Below, piece by piece: positions 44,143-52,925 of a DNA stretch of 64,000 bases. Made by a program: the position numbers and the translations under genes. Within the stretch, counting starts at the first letter, position 1. The number at the start of each line of letters is the position of its first letter. Below the pieces are notes generated by a model. The model was not told the origin of the DNA and searched no databases. It saw only the letters and a list, made by a program, of their open reading frames with translations. The stretch covers positions 1 through 64,000 of the forward strand of contig NZ_FZPH01000005.1 of the NCBI RefSeq assembly GCF_900188485.1, given 5' to 3'. The stretch is from Asanoa hainanensis (lineage in GTDB: Bacteria > Actinomycetota > Actinomycetes > Mycobacteriales > Micromonosporaceae).

Positions 44143-44169
44143 TTTCTTACTTAAGGTTAGTCTTGGGCG

Positions 44170-44592
44170 ATGAGCCGAGACGAGGTCCGCCGCCGACCGA
44201 GCAACTCCCGGGCCAGCGTCCGCCGGGTGCCCGGCCCGTGCGCCCGCTGGGACGACGAGAACGCGTCGTTCATTCGCGAGATCCTCGACCTGGTCGGCGA
44301 CAAGTGGAGCGTCCTGGTCATCGGCACCCTGGCCGACGGCGCGGTCCGCTACTCGGACCTGGCCTACGCCATCCCGGGCGTCTCGCAGCGCATGCTGACC
44401 CTGACCCTCAAGCAGCTCAAGCGGGACGGCCTGGTCGAGCGCACGGCCTATCCCGAAGTGCCGCCACGGGTGGAATACCAGCTGACCCCGCTCGGCACCT
44501 CGCTGCTGTCGACGGTGCTGGCCCTGGCCGACTGGTCGGCCACGAACCACGCGGAGATCCGCCGCAACCGGATGGCGTACGACGCGGGGTAG
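44170..44592 (+). CDS. HxlR family transcriptional regulator
   Basis: The 140-residue winged-helix protein has the HxlR core: LVGDKWSVLVIGTLADGAVRY near residues 42-62, the IPGVSQRMLTLTLKQL recognition segment near 71, and a basic wing, YPEVPPRVEYQLTPLG near 95-110. HxlR proteins often sense aldehydes or thiol stress. TTACTTAAGGTTAG just upstream could hold its promoter or operator. The next gene, a GNAT, is in the same direction. Confidence 0.88.
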   Translation: MSRDEVRRRPSNSRASVRRVPGPCARWDDENASFIREILDLVGDKWSVLVIGTLADGAVRYSDLAYAIPGVSQRMLTLTLKQLKRDGLVERTAYPEVPPRVEYQLTPLGTSLLSTVLALADWSATNHAEIRRNRMAYDAG

Positions 44593-44598
44593 CGGTCT

Positions 44599-44619
44599 TA
44601 TTGCCAAAGACTTGCAATA
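44599..44619. promoter_or_regulatory. Inverted repeat between HxlR and GNAT genes
   Basis: TATTGC (44599-44604) and GCAATA (44614-44619) are exact reverse complements with a 9-bp spacer, ending 10 bp before the GNAT start codon. A regulator bound here would control the GNAT gene. The HxlR protein encoded next to it is a candidate. Confidence 0.5.
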
Positions 44620-44629
44620 GTGTGGGCCG

Positions 44630-45259
44630 GTGATCGAAACTTTGCCTGAGCTGGTCCTCGCGTGGGGTCGTGGCTGGGCGGTCTCCCGCCGCGTGCCCGA
44701 TCCCGTCGACATCCCGGGTGGCTTCCGAGCCGACGTGGGCCTGCCCGGTCACCGGGTCAGGTACGTGCTGCACACCTGGGACGCCGACGAGCTCGCGTCG
44801 CTGGCCCGGGATCACAGCGCGCCCGGAACCTGGATCAAGGTAAGCGGACACCTGCGCGGTGCCCTGCCCGACCCCTGGGTGATCGACAGCGCCGGATATC
44901 TGATGACCGCCCCGTTCACGGTGGGCACTCGAAAACCCCCGGCGCCCTACGAGACGCGAGTTACAACGGACGGCGAGGTCGTGGTCGCGACGGTCGTCGA
45001 CGCGACCGGCGCCACGGCGGCTTACGGACGCCTGGCGCCGGCCGGCGAGTACGGCGTCGTCGACCGGGTGGAGACCGCGCCCGCCCACCGACGCCGGGGC
45101 CTGGGCACCACGGTCATGTCGGCGCTGAGCGACCAGGCCGCACGCGACGGGCTGCGCACCGGCATCCTGCTCGCCACCGACGACGGCCGCCGGCTGTACG
45201 GCGCCCTCGGCTGGACAGTGCGGTCCGAGTTCGCGGCGGCGTACGTCCGGGAAGACTGA
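44630..45259 (+). CDS. GNAT family N-acetyltransferase
   Basis: The 209-residue protein has an N-terminal extension of about 120 residues and a C-terminal GNAT domain with VDRVETAPAHRRRGLGTTVM near 143-162 (acetyl-CoA pyrophosphate loop R-x-x-G-L-G). A GTG start lies close after the inverted repeat at 44599. The substrate is unknown; genes of this type in actinomycetes often modify small metabolites or antibiotics. Confidence 0.82.
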   Translation: MIETLPELVLAWGRGWAVSRRVPDPVDIPGGFRADVGLPGHRVRYVLHTWDADELASLARDHSAPGTWIKVSGHLRGALPDPWVIDSAGYLMTAPFTVGTRKPPAPYETRVTTDGEVVVATVVDATGATAAYGRLAPAGEYGVVDRVETAPAHRRRGLGTTVMSALSDQAARDGLRTGILLATDDGRRLYGALGWTVRSEFAAAYVRED

Positions 45260-45322
45260 CCCGGCGGCATGTCACTCGAAAGGCGCATTCCTAGCATGCC
45301 AACCAGGACGTAGCGTCTGGGC

Positions 45323-45529
45323 GTGAATCTTCCGCGCTGGTCGGCCGCTCCCCCGGAGCAGCGCGGCGTGCTGGTCACCGTGGCGCTGGTGATCGCCGCT
45401 CTGGCGATCGCGATCAGCCTCGCCGGCATCGTGCTCGCCGCGCTCGCGCTCGGCCGCGACGACGGGGCCGGCGGTCTGGCTCAGGACAGCGGCAGCCACT
45501 CCGTCGCGGTGGTGATCTCGGTCAGGTAG
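45323..45529 (+). CDS. Small single-pass membrane protein
   Basis: The 68-residue product from GTG 45323 has one strong hydrophobic helix (VLVTVALVIAALAIAISLAG and a following LAALALG) with a polar tail. Its last 49 bp overlap the convergent racemase gene, so the tail sequence is constrained by that gene. No domain recognised. Confidence 0.45.
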   Translation: MNLPRWSAAPPEQRGVLVTVALVIAALAIAISLAGIVLAALALGRDDGAGGLAQDSGSHSVAVVISVR

Positions 45530-46602
45530 TCGAGGTCCGGTGTCACGCCCAGGCCCGGGCCGGTCGGCAGCGCGACGTGCCCGGCGTCGTCCAGCACGAA
45601 CGGCTCCGTGATGTCGCGGGCGAAGTAGCGGTCCGACGCGGACGTGTCGCCCGGGAGGGTGAAGTTGGGCAGCGCGGCCAGGGCCACATTGGCCGCCCGG
45701 CCGAGACCGGTCTCGAGCATCCCGCCGCACCAGACCGGCACGCCGTTGGCCGCGCACACGTCGTGCACGCGGCGGGCCTCCAGGTAGCCGCCGACCCGGC
45801 CGGGCTTGACGTTGACCACCGACGTGGCGCCGAGGGCGATCGCGTCGGCGGCCGCCCGGGCCGAGGTGATCGACTCGTCGAGGCAGACCGGGGTGCGGAT
45901 GAGCCGGGCCAGCGCGGCGTGCCCGCGCAGGTCGTCCTCCGGCAGCGGCTGCTCGATCAGCAGCAGGTCGAACGGGTCGAGCCGGGCCAGATGCCGGGCG
46001 TCGGCCAGCGTGTACGCGGTGTTCGCGTCCACCTGGAGCAGCAGGTCGTCGCCGAACCGCTCGCGGACCGCGCGGACCGCGTCGACGTCCCAGCCCGGCT
46101 CGATCTTGAGCTTGATCCGCACGTAGCCCTGGGCGCGGTAGCCGTCGACGGCGTCGAGCAGCTCCGGGATCGACGACATGATGCCGACCGAGACACCGGC
46201 CGGCACGGTCGGGCGGACCGCGCCGAGGTAGGTGCCGAAGGACGTGCCCGACTCCCGCAGCGACAGGTCGAGCAGCGCGGTCAGCACGGCCGCCTTGGCC
46301 ATCGGGTGGCCCTTGATCCGCTCGAGCGACGACTCGAGCCGGGGCACGGTCAGCTCGCCGGCCTTGGCCAGCGCGACCACCTCGGGCAGCAGGAACCGGC
46401 GGATCACCTCGGCGGCGCCGTCGACGTGCTCGCTGGAGTAGAGCGGCTCCGACATGGCCACGCACTCGCCCCAGCCCTCGGCGCCGTCGCCGGCCGCGCG
46501 GACCAGCAGGACGTCGCGTGCGGTCTCGGTGCCGAAGGAGGTGCGGAACGGGCTGACCAACGGCAGGGCGATGCGGCGGAGCTCGAGACCACGCAGGTTC
46601 AA
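45481..46602 (-). CDS. Enolase-superfamily N-acylamino acid racemase / o-succinylbenzoate synthase
   Basis: The protein of about 373 residues has the MLE-type catalytic residues: K-x-K in IKLKIEPG near 162, then metal ligands in VDANTAY, LLIEQPLPEDD and LDESI, and the second Lys in NVKPGRVGG near 262. GGMLETGLGRAANVALAALPNF near 295 is typical of the OSBS/NSAR branch. TTG 46602 with GAGGA 7 bp upstream is the likely start. The preceding gene, 10 bp away, is a GNAT. That pairing fits N-succinylamino acid racemase more than menaquinone synthesis, and no men gene is nearby. Confidence 0.85.
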   Translation of the reverse strand: MNLRGLELRRIALPLVSPFRTSFGTETARDVLLVRAAGDGAEGWGECVAMSEPLYSSEHVDGAAEVIRRFLLPEVVALAKAGELTVPRLESSLERIKGHPMAKAAVLTALLDLSLRESGTSFGTYLGAVRPTVPAGVSVGIMSSIPELLDAVDGYRAQGYVRIKLKIEPGWDVDAVRAVRERFGDDLLLQVDANTAYTLADARHLARLDPFDLLLIEQPLPEDDLRGHAALARLIRTPVCLDESITSARAAADAIALGATSVVNVKPGRVGGYLEARRVHDVCAANGVPVWCGGMLETGLGRAANVALAALPNFTLPGDTSASDRYFARDITEPFVLDDAGHVALPTGPGLGVTPDLDYLTEITTATEWLPLS

Positions 46603-46612
46603 CGGTTGTCCT

Positions 46613-47476
46613 CTACTCGGCTTCCATGACGTACCAACCATCGCGGGCCATCCCCGCGATGCGATATCCGGAGTCGAACGCCGCGCAGAGCGCGTTGGCG
46701 ACCTCGCGCCGCCAGGCGACCGCGAGCGGCGGGTCGGTGCCCCGCAGGACCTCGATGTCCAGGGGCACGGCGACCAGCAGCGGGCGGCCGTCGTGCACCG
46801 CCTTGCCGGGGCTGGGCCGCCCGAAGTCGTCGCGGGCGAGCGCCACCTCGGCGCCGGCGGCGTACACCGCCTGCATGTTGATCTCGCGTGGGTCGCCGGC
46901 CGCGGCCGCGATCGCCTCGGGCGACGCGACGTCCCACTGGATGTAGAGGCGGTCGCTGGTGGCGTCGCCGGCGTTGATGCCGTCGGTCATCACGCCGTAG
47001 AAGTCAGGCAGGTATTTGACCGCGCGGGCGCCGAGCTTGTGCAGGTTGAAGTAGGCGTTGCGACGGACGAGCGGGTCGAACGTCCAGTGCACCGACTCGA
47101 TCCGCCGGTCCAGCGCCCAGGCGCGCTGGTGCAGCTTGATGGCGTGCCCCGCACCGCGACTCTGCGTCGCCGGGTCGACACCGGTGATGTGCGAGTGGAG
47201 GTGGTCGAGCCCGAAGAAGGCGACCGCGGCTCCGATCATCTCCTCGTCACGGAACGCGCCCACCACGTAGTTGCCGGCGTAGGACAGCGCGCGCATCATC
47301 CGCGCGTCCAACAGCTCGTTGGGCGAGTCCGTGCGCCAGATCCTGCCGAACAACCGTGCCGCCTCGTCGTGCGCGGCGGGTTCGCGCAGCTCTCGCACGG
47401 TGATGCCCAGCCGGGTCGCGGCGGCGGTCGCGACCTCTTTCGCCTCCGCGATCAGCTCGTCCACCCAGCCTCCCAT
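46613..47476 (-). CDS. GNAT family acyltransferase paired with the racemase
   Basis: The 287-residue protein contains a GNAT core with SHITGVDPATQSRGAGHAIK near 95-114 (acyl-CoA loop) and WTFDPLVRRNAYFNLHKLGA near 130-150. A C-terminal half shares features with racemase-linked succinyltransferases. In Geobacillus and Bacillus such a GNAT succinylates D-amino acids before NSAR inverts them. I infer the same role here from the neighbour. The third enzyme, a desuccinylase, is not adjacent. Confidence 0.78.
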   Translation of the reverse strand: MGGWVDELIAEAKEVATAAATRLGITVRELREPAAHDEAARLFGRIWRTDSPNELLDARMMRALSYAGNYVVGAFRDEEMIGAAVAFFGLDHLHSHITGVDPATQSRGAGHAIKLHQRAWALDRRIESVHWTFDPLVRRNAYFNLHKLGARAVKYLPDFYGVMTDGINAGDATSDRLYIQWDVASPEAIAAAAGDPREINMQAVYAAGAEVALARDDFGRPSPGKAVHDGRPLLVAVPLDIEVLRGTDPPLAVAWRREVANALCAAFDSGYRIAGMARDGWYVMEAE

Positions 47477-47721
47477 TGTGCAGACCGAGTCCTTACTTCA
47501 ACAGGTGAACAGGCCTCGTGTCGAGGCTACCGTAGGTAATTGATGGTTTTCTTTACGTTGCCACCCATGGCCGAGCCACCCATCCGGCGCACTTTCGTCG
47601 AAACGGCGTAAACCGGATCTTCGATCTAGCGAGCTGAACGCAGCTTAAGGCATGATTGTTACTGCCCGGTATGCGCGTGGGTAAGAACGTCGGTGCGGAA
47701 TCCTCGGCCTTGGAGGTGACC

Positions 47722-48651
47722 ATGCCGCAGCGGAGCTCGGTGACGCTGCCAGACGGCGTGCGGTTGCACGTCGAGATCAGCGGGGCCGACGACGCGCCCA
47801 TCACCGTCTTCCTGCTGCACGGGTGGACCCTGGACACCCGCACCTGGCACCGCCAGCTCACGCGGCTCCAGGAGGCCCTCGGCAGCCCCGTGCGGATCGT
47901 GGCGTACGACGCCCGCGGGCACGGCCGCTCCGACGGCACCACCCGGGCCGGCGCCAACCTGGCCCAGCTCGGCGACGACCTGGCCGAGGTGATCACCGCG
48001 GTCGCTCCCACCGGCCCCATCGTGCTCGCCGGCCACTCGCTGGGCGGCATGACGATCATGGAGTTCGCGCACGGCCACCCCCGGTTCTTCGCCCTGCGGG
48101 TGGCCGGGCTCGTGTTCATCTCGACCACGGCCGAGGGACACACCCACACGGTGTACGGACTCCCCCCGCGGATCACCCGCCTCATCCGCCTCGCGGAGAC
48201 CACCGGGGCCGGCATCCTCGCGCGCGGCGGCTCCTGGCGGCTGCACCGCTACGTGCTCCGCGCGCTGGCCCCGTCGCTGCGCTGGCTGCTGTTCGGCGAC
48301 CGGTGCACGCCCGAGGACCTGATCGTGACGACCGCCGCCGTGGCCCGGGCGCAGCTCCTGGCGATCGGCGCGTTCCGCTCGTCCGTCGGCGAGCAGCAGC
48401 GCCTGACCACCCTGGCCGCCCTCGGCGACCTGCCGGCGGCGGCGCTGGTCGGCGACCAGGACCGGCTCACGCCGCCGCCCTGCGCGGTGTCCATCGCCGC
48501 CGCCCTGCCCAACGCCGAGCTCACCGTCTGCCCCGGCGCCGGCCACATGCTGATGCTGGAGCGCCCCGCGATCGTGACGGCGGCGCTGGCCCAGGTGACC
48601 CGGGCCGCCCTGGGCAACCCCCAGGACGCCCCGGACCTCCAGGCCGCCTGA
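47722..48651 (+). CDS. Alpha/beta hydrolase
   Basis: The 309-residue hydrolase has the oxyanion HGWTLDTRTWHRQ near residue 37, nucleophile Ser in LAGHSLGGMTIMEF near 107, Asp in VGDQDRLTPP near 250 and His in GAGHMLMLERP near 277. The triad is complete. TGGAGG lies 5 bp before ATG 47722, which is chosen over an upstream in-frame start. The broad fold does not reveal the substrate. It converges with the saccharopine-dehydrogenase-like gene. Confidence 0.88.
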   Translation: MPQRSSVTLPDGVRLHVEISGADDAPITVFLLHGWTLDTRTWHRQLTRLQEALGSPVRIVAYDARGHGRSDGTTRAGANLAQLGDDLAEVITAVAPTGPIVLAGHSLGGMTIMEFAHGHPRFFALRVAGLVFISTTAEGHTHTVYGLPPRITRLIRLAETTGAGILARGGSWRLHRYVLRALAPSLRWLLFGDRCTPEDLIVTTAAVARAQLLAIGAFRSSVGEQQRLTTLAALGDLPAAALVGDQDRLTPPPCAVSIAAALPNAELTVCPGAGHMLMLERPAIVTAALAQVTRAALGNPQDAPDLQAA

Positions 48652-48652
48652 G

Positions 48653-49684
48653 TCAGGGCGCCTTCACCACCACCCGGTCGAGGTGGGTGAGGAAGTCCGG
48701 GCCGAAGGCGGTGGCCGGGGTGTGCGCGCCTGGTTCGGCGGCGCCGGCCAGGAGGTGCTCCACCGCGCGGTGCAGGGCGTCGGCGGTCAGGTCGTACGCG
48801 TTGGGGCCCGTCAGCGTCGCCGTGCGGACCTCGCCGGCCGCGTTGCGCACCTCGCCCCACACCTCGCAGGTCGTCGCGGCCCGGGTGGCGGCCGTCGGGC
48901 CGGGCGGCTGGCGCTTGATCGCCCTAGCGGCGAGCGCGCGGACGGGCGCGAACCGGATCAACCGGGACAGCAGGCTCGGCGCCGGCACCCGGGTGTAGAC
49001 GACGATGTCGCCGATCCCGGTCGAGTGATGCGCGGTGACCAGGTCGCCCCACGGGACGGCGCCGACGCGGCGGACCTTGGTCGGGAACGGCACGTCCCGC
49101 GCCGGAGTGCCCATCGGCGTCGACACCAACGTCCCCGCGATCCGCCGCCAACCACCGCGAGCGTTCATCGACAGGCCGGTGGTCGCCGTGCCCCGGCTCA
49201 GCCCGCCGGGCGCGACGAAGGCCAGCTCCAGCGCGGTCGCGTCGGGGAGCGCCGCGTGCAGCAGGTTGGCCAGGCAGTCGGTCGGCACGACGTCGAAGCC
49301 GGCCCCGGTGAGCAGCACCACCCCGGCCGCCCGGGCGTCGGCGTCCCGGGCCAGCACGGCCTCGAAGACCGGGTGCTCGCCGGTCACGTCGAGGTAGTGG
49401 GTGCCGGTGTCGAGGCAGGCGTCGACCATCGGGCCGGCGGTGGCCACGAAGGGGCCGGCGCAGTGCGCGACGGCGTCGACGTCGGCCAGGTGACGGCGGG
49501 TAGCGACCGGATCACGCAGGTCGAAGATCACGTGGTCGAGGCCGAGCTCGTCGGCGAGGGCACGGACGGCGGCGGCGTTGCGGCCGGCGAGGAGCGGGCG
49601 GGCACCGCGGCTGACGGCCAACCGGGCGGTGAGGTCACCCGTATAGCCGTTGGCGCCGTAGATCATCCATCGTTGATGCGACAC
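48653..49684 (-). CDS. Saccharopine dehydrogenase family NAD(P)-binding reductase
   Basis: The 343-residue protein starts with a Rossmann motif, MIYGANGYTGDLTARLA (G-x-x-G-x-x-G near 9-16), followed by FDLRDPVATRRHLADVDAVAHCAGPF near 54-80. HYLDVTGEHPVFEAVL near 96-111 matches saccharopine-dehydrogenase-like trans-acting enoyl reductases of actinobacteria. These reduce lipid or polyketide intermediates or act on unknown carbonyls. The substrate cannot be assigned. GTG 49684 is the start. Confidence 0.82.
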   Translation of the reverse strand: MSHQRWMIYGANGYTGDLTARLAVSRGARPLLAGRNAAAVRALADELGLDHVIFDLRDPVATRRHLADVDAVAHCAGPFVATAGPMVDACLDTGTHYLDVTGEHPVFEAVLARDADARAAGVVLLTGAGFDVVPTDCLANLLHAALPDATALELAFVAPGGLSRGTATTGLSMNARGGWRRIAGTLVSTPMGTPARDVPFPTKVRRVGAVPWGDLVTAHHSTGIGDIVVYTRVPAPSLLSRLIRFAPVRALAARAIKRQPPGPTAATRAATTCEVWGEVRNAAGEVRTATLTGPNAYDLTADALHRAVEHLLAGAAEPGAHTPATAFGPDFLTHLDRVVVKAP

Positions 49685-49792
49685 GGCATCAACTTAAGGG
49701 CTCAACGGCGATTCTATCGAGGTGCGAGTAGGCGCACATCGACCCGGTTACCGATTCGTCCGGGCTCGGCGACCCGTACTCTCGTTCGGGTT

Positions 49793-49811
49793 GGTCGCAC
49801 GACCTGCGACC
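49793..49811. promoter_or_regulatory. 19-bp interrupted palindrome in the helD upstream region
   Basis: GGTCGCA (49793-49799) and TGCGACC (49805-49811) are exact reverse complements around CGACC, 26 bp before the helD start. It may be an operator or a leader hairpin just ahead of the GAGGAG ribosome binding site. Confidence 0.5.
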
Positions 49812-49837
49812 GAGCACACGCACGAGGAGCCATCCGC

Positions 49838-51943
49838 TTGACCGACGTCACCACGCTCCAGCAGGAGATCGCGACCGAGCAGCAGCACGTGGACCGGGTG
49901 TACGCCCGGGTCGACGAGCTGCGCCGGGCGGCCGCCCAGGCCGAGCGGGAGGGTTACCGCCAGGCCTCGGTCGGCAACTTCGGTGCGCTCGTCGAGCGGG
50001 ACGCGTTCGTGTTCCACGCCGCCCGCCGCCGCTACCTGCTCGACGCCGAGCACGAGGGGCTGGTCTTCGGCCGGCTGGACATGCACGGCGGCGCCAGCTT
50101 CCACGTGGGTCGGCTGGGCGTACGCGACGAGGACGCGCAGCCGATGGTCGTCGACTGGCGCGCGCCCGCGGCGGCCGCGTTCTACCAGGCCACGGCGGCC
50201 GAGCCGCGGGGCGTGATCAGGCGCCGGATGATCCAGTCGTCCGGCGTCAAGGTGACCGGCATCGAGGACGACCTGCTGGACCCGGAGGCGGCGCCCGAGC
50301 AGATGCGGGTGGTCGGCGACGGCGCCCTGCTCGCCTCGCTGTCGAAGGCGACCGGGCACGGCATGCGCGACATCGTCGCCACCATCCAGCGCGAGCAGGA
50401 CCAGGCGATCCGCTCCCCCGGCGGCGGCGTCACGGTCGTGTCCGGCGGCCCCGGCACCGGCAAGACCGCAGTGGCCCTGCACCGGGCGGCGTACCTGCTC
50501 TACTCGGACCGCAACCGGTTCGCCGGCGGCGGCATCCTGGTGGTCGGCCCGTCGACGGTGTTCGTCGAATACATCGCGTCGGTGCTGCCGTCCCTCGGCG
50601 AGGAGTCGGCGACCCTGCGGTCGCTCGGCTCGCTGGTGCCGGGCTGGTCGGCGACCCGCAGCGACCCGGGCCCGGTGGCGGCGGTCAAGGGCTCGTTGCG
50701 GATGCGCCGGGTGCTCGAGCGGGCCTCCCACGACGCGGTGCCGGACGGCCCGACCTCGCTGCGCCTGCTCTACCGGGGCACCCTGCTCCAGCTCGACCGC
50801 GCCCAGCTCGACCGGATCCGGACCCGCGCGCTGCCCCGCGGCGCCCGCCGCAACGAGGTCCGCCGGGTCGGTTTCGATGGGCTCTTCGACGCGCTCTGGG
50901 CCCAGCTCCAGGAGCAGCGGATCCCCGGGCTGAAGAAGGCCGAGTTCGAGGGCGAACTGGCGGGGCGCGAGGACTTCCGCTCCTTCGTCAAGGAGTGGTG
51001 GCCCCGGCTGCGCCCGCGCCACGTGCTGGCCTGGCTGGCGGATCCCGCGCGCCTGCGCCGGTACGCGGACGGCCTGTTGACCCCGGCCGAGGTGCGCCTG
51101 CTGACCGGCAGCTTCCACCCCGAGGACCCGACGATCGCCGACGTCGCCCTGCTCGACGAGCTCGACGCGCAGCTCGGCCGGCCGGCCCAGCCCTCACGAG
51201 CGCAGCGCAACCAGTTCGAGGTGGCGCGCGGCGTCTACGAGCTGAGCACGTCCACCGAGCGGGCCCGGGCCGCCCGGGCCGCCGCCACCGCCCGGCCGGA
51301 CGACTACCGGGAGTACGCGCACGTCGTGGTCGACGAGTCGCAGGACGTCTCGCCGATGCAGTGGCGGATGCTGGGCCGGCGCGGCCGGCTGGCGTCGTGG
51401 ACCGTGGTCGGTGACCCCGCGCAGACCGCGTGGACCGGCGACCCGACCGAGCTCGACCAGTCCCGGGACCGGGCGCTGGGCTCGCGGGCGCGCAACGTCT
51501 ACACACTGACGACCAACTACCGGAACTCGGCCGAGATCTTCGAGGTGGCGGCGGCGGAGATCCGCACGATCGCGCCGGACCTGCCGCTGCCGACCGCCGT
51601 GCGGTCGACGGGTGTGCCGCCGGTGGCGCTGACGGTGCCGGCCGGTTCGCTGGCCGCGACCGTGCACGAGGCGGTCGAAGAGCAGCTCGGCGAGGTCGAG
51701 GGCACGGTCGGCGTGATCACGGCGGTCCCCCGGGTAGGCGAGGTCGCCGGCTGGCTGGCCGACTTCGACGACCCGCGCCTCCAGGTCGTCACCAGCCTGC
51801 AGGCCAAGGGCATGGAGTACGACGCCGTCGTGCTGGTCGCGCCGAGCGAGATCCGCGCGGGTGGCGCGGCGGGCGTGCGCACGCTGTACGTCGCCCTGTC
51901 CCGCGCCACCCAGCGGTTGGTGACCGTCGAGGTCAGCGCCTGA
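49838..51943 (+). CDS. helD: HelD-type RNA polymerase-recycling motor (UvrD/Rep-like)
   Basis: The 701-residue protein has an N-terminal coiled coil (about 5-50) that in HelD reaches into the RNA polymerase secondary channel. Its ATPase has Walker A SGGPGTGKTAVALHRAAYLL near 205, Walker B VVVDESQDVSPMQWRML near 500, LTTNYRNS near 560 and YVALSRATQRL near 690. HelD strips stalled polymerase from DNA, and some actinobacterial relatives give rifampicin tolerance. TTG 49838 with GAGGAG upstream sets the start. No nuclease domain is present. The 3' end overlaps the convergent gene by 11 bp. Confidence 0.88.
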   Translation: MTDVTTLQQEIATEQQHVDRVYARVDELRRAAAQAEREGYRQASVGNFGALVERDAFVFHAARRRYLLDAEHEGLVFGRLDMHGGASFHVGRLGVRDEDAQPMVVDWRAPAAAAFYQATAAEPRGVIRRRMIQSSGVKVTGIEDDLLDPEAAPEQMRVVGDGALLASLSKATGHGMRDIVATIQREQDQAIRSPGGGVTVVSGGPGTGKTAVALHRAAYLLYSDRNRFAGGGILVVGPSTVFVEYIASVLPSLGEESATLRSLGSLVPGWSATRSDPGPVAAVKGSLRMRRVLERASHDAVPDGPTSLRLLYRGTLLQLDRAQLDRIRTRALPRGARRNEVRRVGFDGLFDALWAQLQEQRIPGLKKAEFEGELAGREDFRSFVKEWWPRLRPRHVLAWLADPARLRRYADGLLTPAEVRLLTGSFHPEDPTIADVALLDELDAQLGRPAQPSRAQRNQFEVARGVYELSTSTERARAARAAATARPDDYREYAHVVVDESQDVSPMQWRMLGRRGRLASWTVVGDPAQTAWTGDPTELDQSRDRALGSRARNVYTLTTNYRNSAEIFEVAAAEIRTIAPDLPLPTAVRSTGVPPVALTVPAGSLAATVHEAVEEQLGEVEGTVGVITAVPRVGEVAGWLADFDDPRLQVVTSLQAKGMEYDAVVLVAPSEIRAGGAAGVRTLYVALSRATQRLVTVEVSA

Positions 51944-52856
51944 CGGCGACCGCGGTGTAGGTCGTGTCCGGCGTCGGTGGGGTGGTGAACCGGGCGTTGG
52001 GCAGGTAGAGCCGCTTGCCGTACGCGGCGATGGTGGTCGGCACGTCGAACGCGGGGCTGGTGATCGTGCGGACCACGCTGCCCCGGGTGCCGGACCGGTT
52101 GAGGTCGACGACGGCGATCTGGTTGAGGCGGTTCTGCACCACGTAGAGGCGGCGCCCCTCCACCCAGATGCCGTCACCGTTGGTCATCAGCGCGCCGCCC
52201 AGGTCGACCTGGGTGGTGGCACCGGTGTCCGGGTCGACCACGAACAGGAAGCCCGTATTCGACTGCACGATCAGCAGGTTCCGGCCGTCCGGCGTGCGGT
52301 CGATGCCGTTGGTGTTGAAGGCGCCCGGCGTGAACACGAAGTCGCCGGTGAGCGGGACGGTCTCGAACGTGTCGCCCAGCTTGCCGTGGCGGCCGAACGG
52401 CACCTTGTAGAGCACGGGGTTCTGCGAGTCGGTGAACCAGGCGGCGTCGCGCGTCAGGATCACGTCGTTGACGAAGCTGGTCCCGTCGGTGAAGTTCCAG
52501 ATCTTGAGCGTGGCGCCGGTGCGCGCGTCGACGACCCGGCCGTCACCGCTCGCGGCGCCGCTGACGAAGAGCCGGCCCTGCCGGTCGAGCTTGAGCCCGA
52601 GCGATCCGGCGCCGAAGCCCGGGTTGATGATCTCGCCCCGGCCGGTGGTGAGGCTGGCCCGGTAGATGGCCCCGGTCGCCCGGGACCCGAAGTACGCGTA
52701 CGGGAGCGTGCCGATGGCGATGCCCTCCGGCTGGAAGCCGTTCGGCAGCGCGATGGTGGTCTCGAGTTTCCGGTCGTGTGCGTTGGCTGTGCCGGCCGGT
52801 CCGAGCAGGGTGGCGGCAAGCACCGCGGTGAGTCCCAGCGCGATTCGGTGGCGCAC
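51933..52856 (-). CDS. Secreted beta-propeller protein, SMP-30/gluconolactonase-like
   Basis: The 307-residue protein has a signal peptide (cleavage near ANA-H, residue 27). The mature part shows repeating propeller strands: FQPEGIAIG, GSLGLKLDRQGRLFVSG, SFVNDVILTRDAAWFTDS, NTNGIDRTPDGRNLLIVQ. The conserved Asn/Asp positions resemble SMP-30 family calcium sites. It is likely extracellular with hydrolytic or binding function. GTG 52856 is the start. Confidence 0.8.
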   Translation of the reverse strand: MRHRIALGLTAVLAATLLGPAGTANAHDRKLETTIALPNGFQPEGIAIGTLPYAYFGSRATGAIYRASLTTGRGEIINPGFGAGSLGLKLDRQGRLFVSGAASGDGRVVDARTGATLKIWNFTDGTSFVNDVILTRDAAWFTDSQNPVLYKVPFGRHGKLGDTFETVPLTGDFVFTPGAFNTNGIDRTPDGRNLLIVQSNTGFLFVVDPDTGATTQVDLGGALMTNGDGIWVEGRRLYVVQNRLNQIAVVDLNRSGTRGSVVRTITSPAFDVPTTIAAYGKRLYLPNARFTTPPTPDTTYTAVAVRR

Positions 52857-52925
52857 GATGGCGTCTCCTCTCGACGTGACGTCCGTTCAGGAAGGCACGC
52901 ACGTCGCGTCGATGAGGTTCAATCT

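Noticed and set aside
42166-44712. 848-codon minus frame under the GT-C-like gene
   Set aside because: Antisense shadow dominated by Gln, Arg and His, typical of reversed high-GC membrane protein codons.
49690-49837. A known rifamycin-associated element upstream of helD
   Set aside because: A 19-bp palindrome exists, but I cannot match it to the published element from memory, so no identity is claimed.
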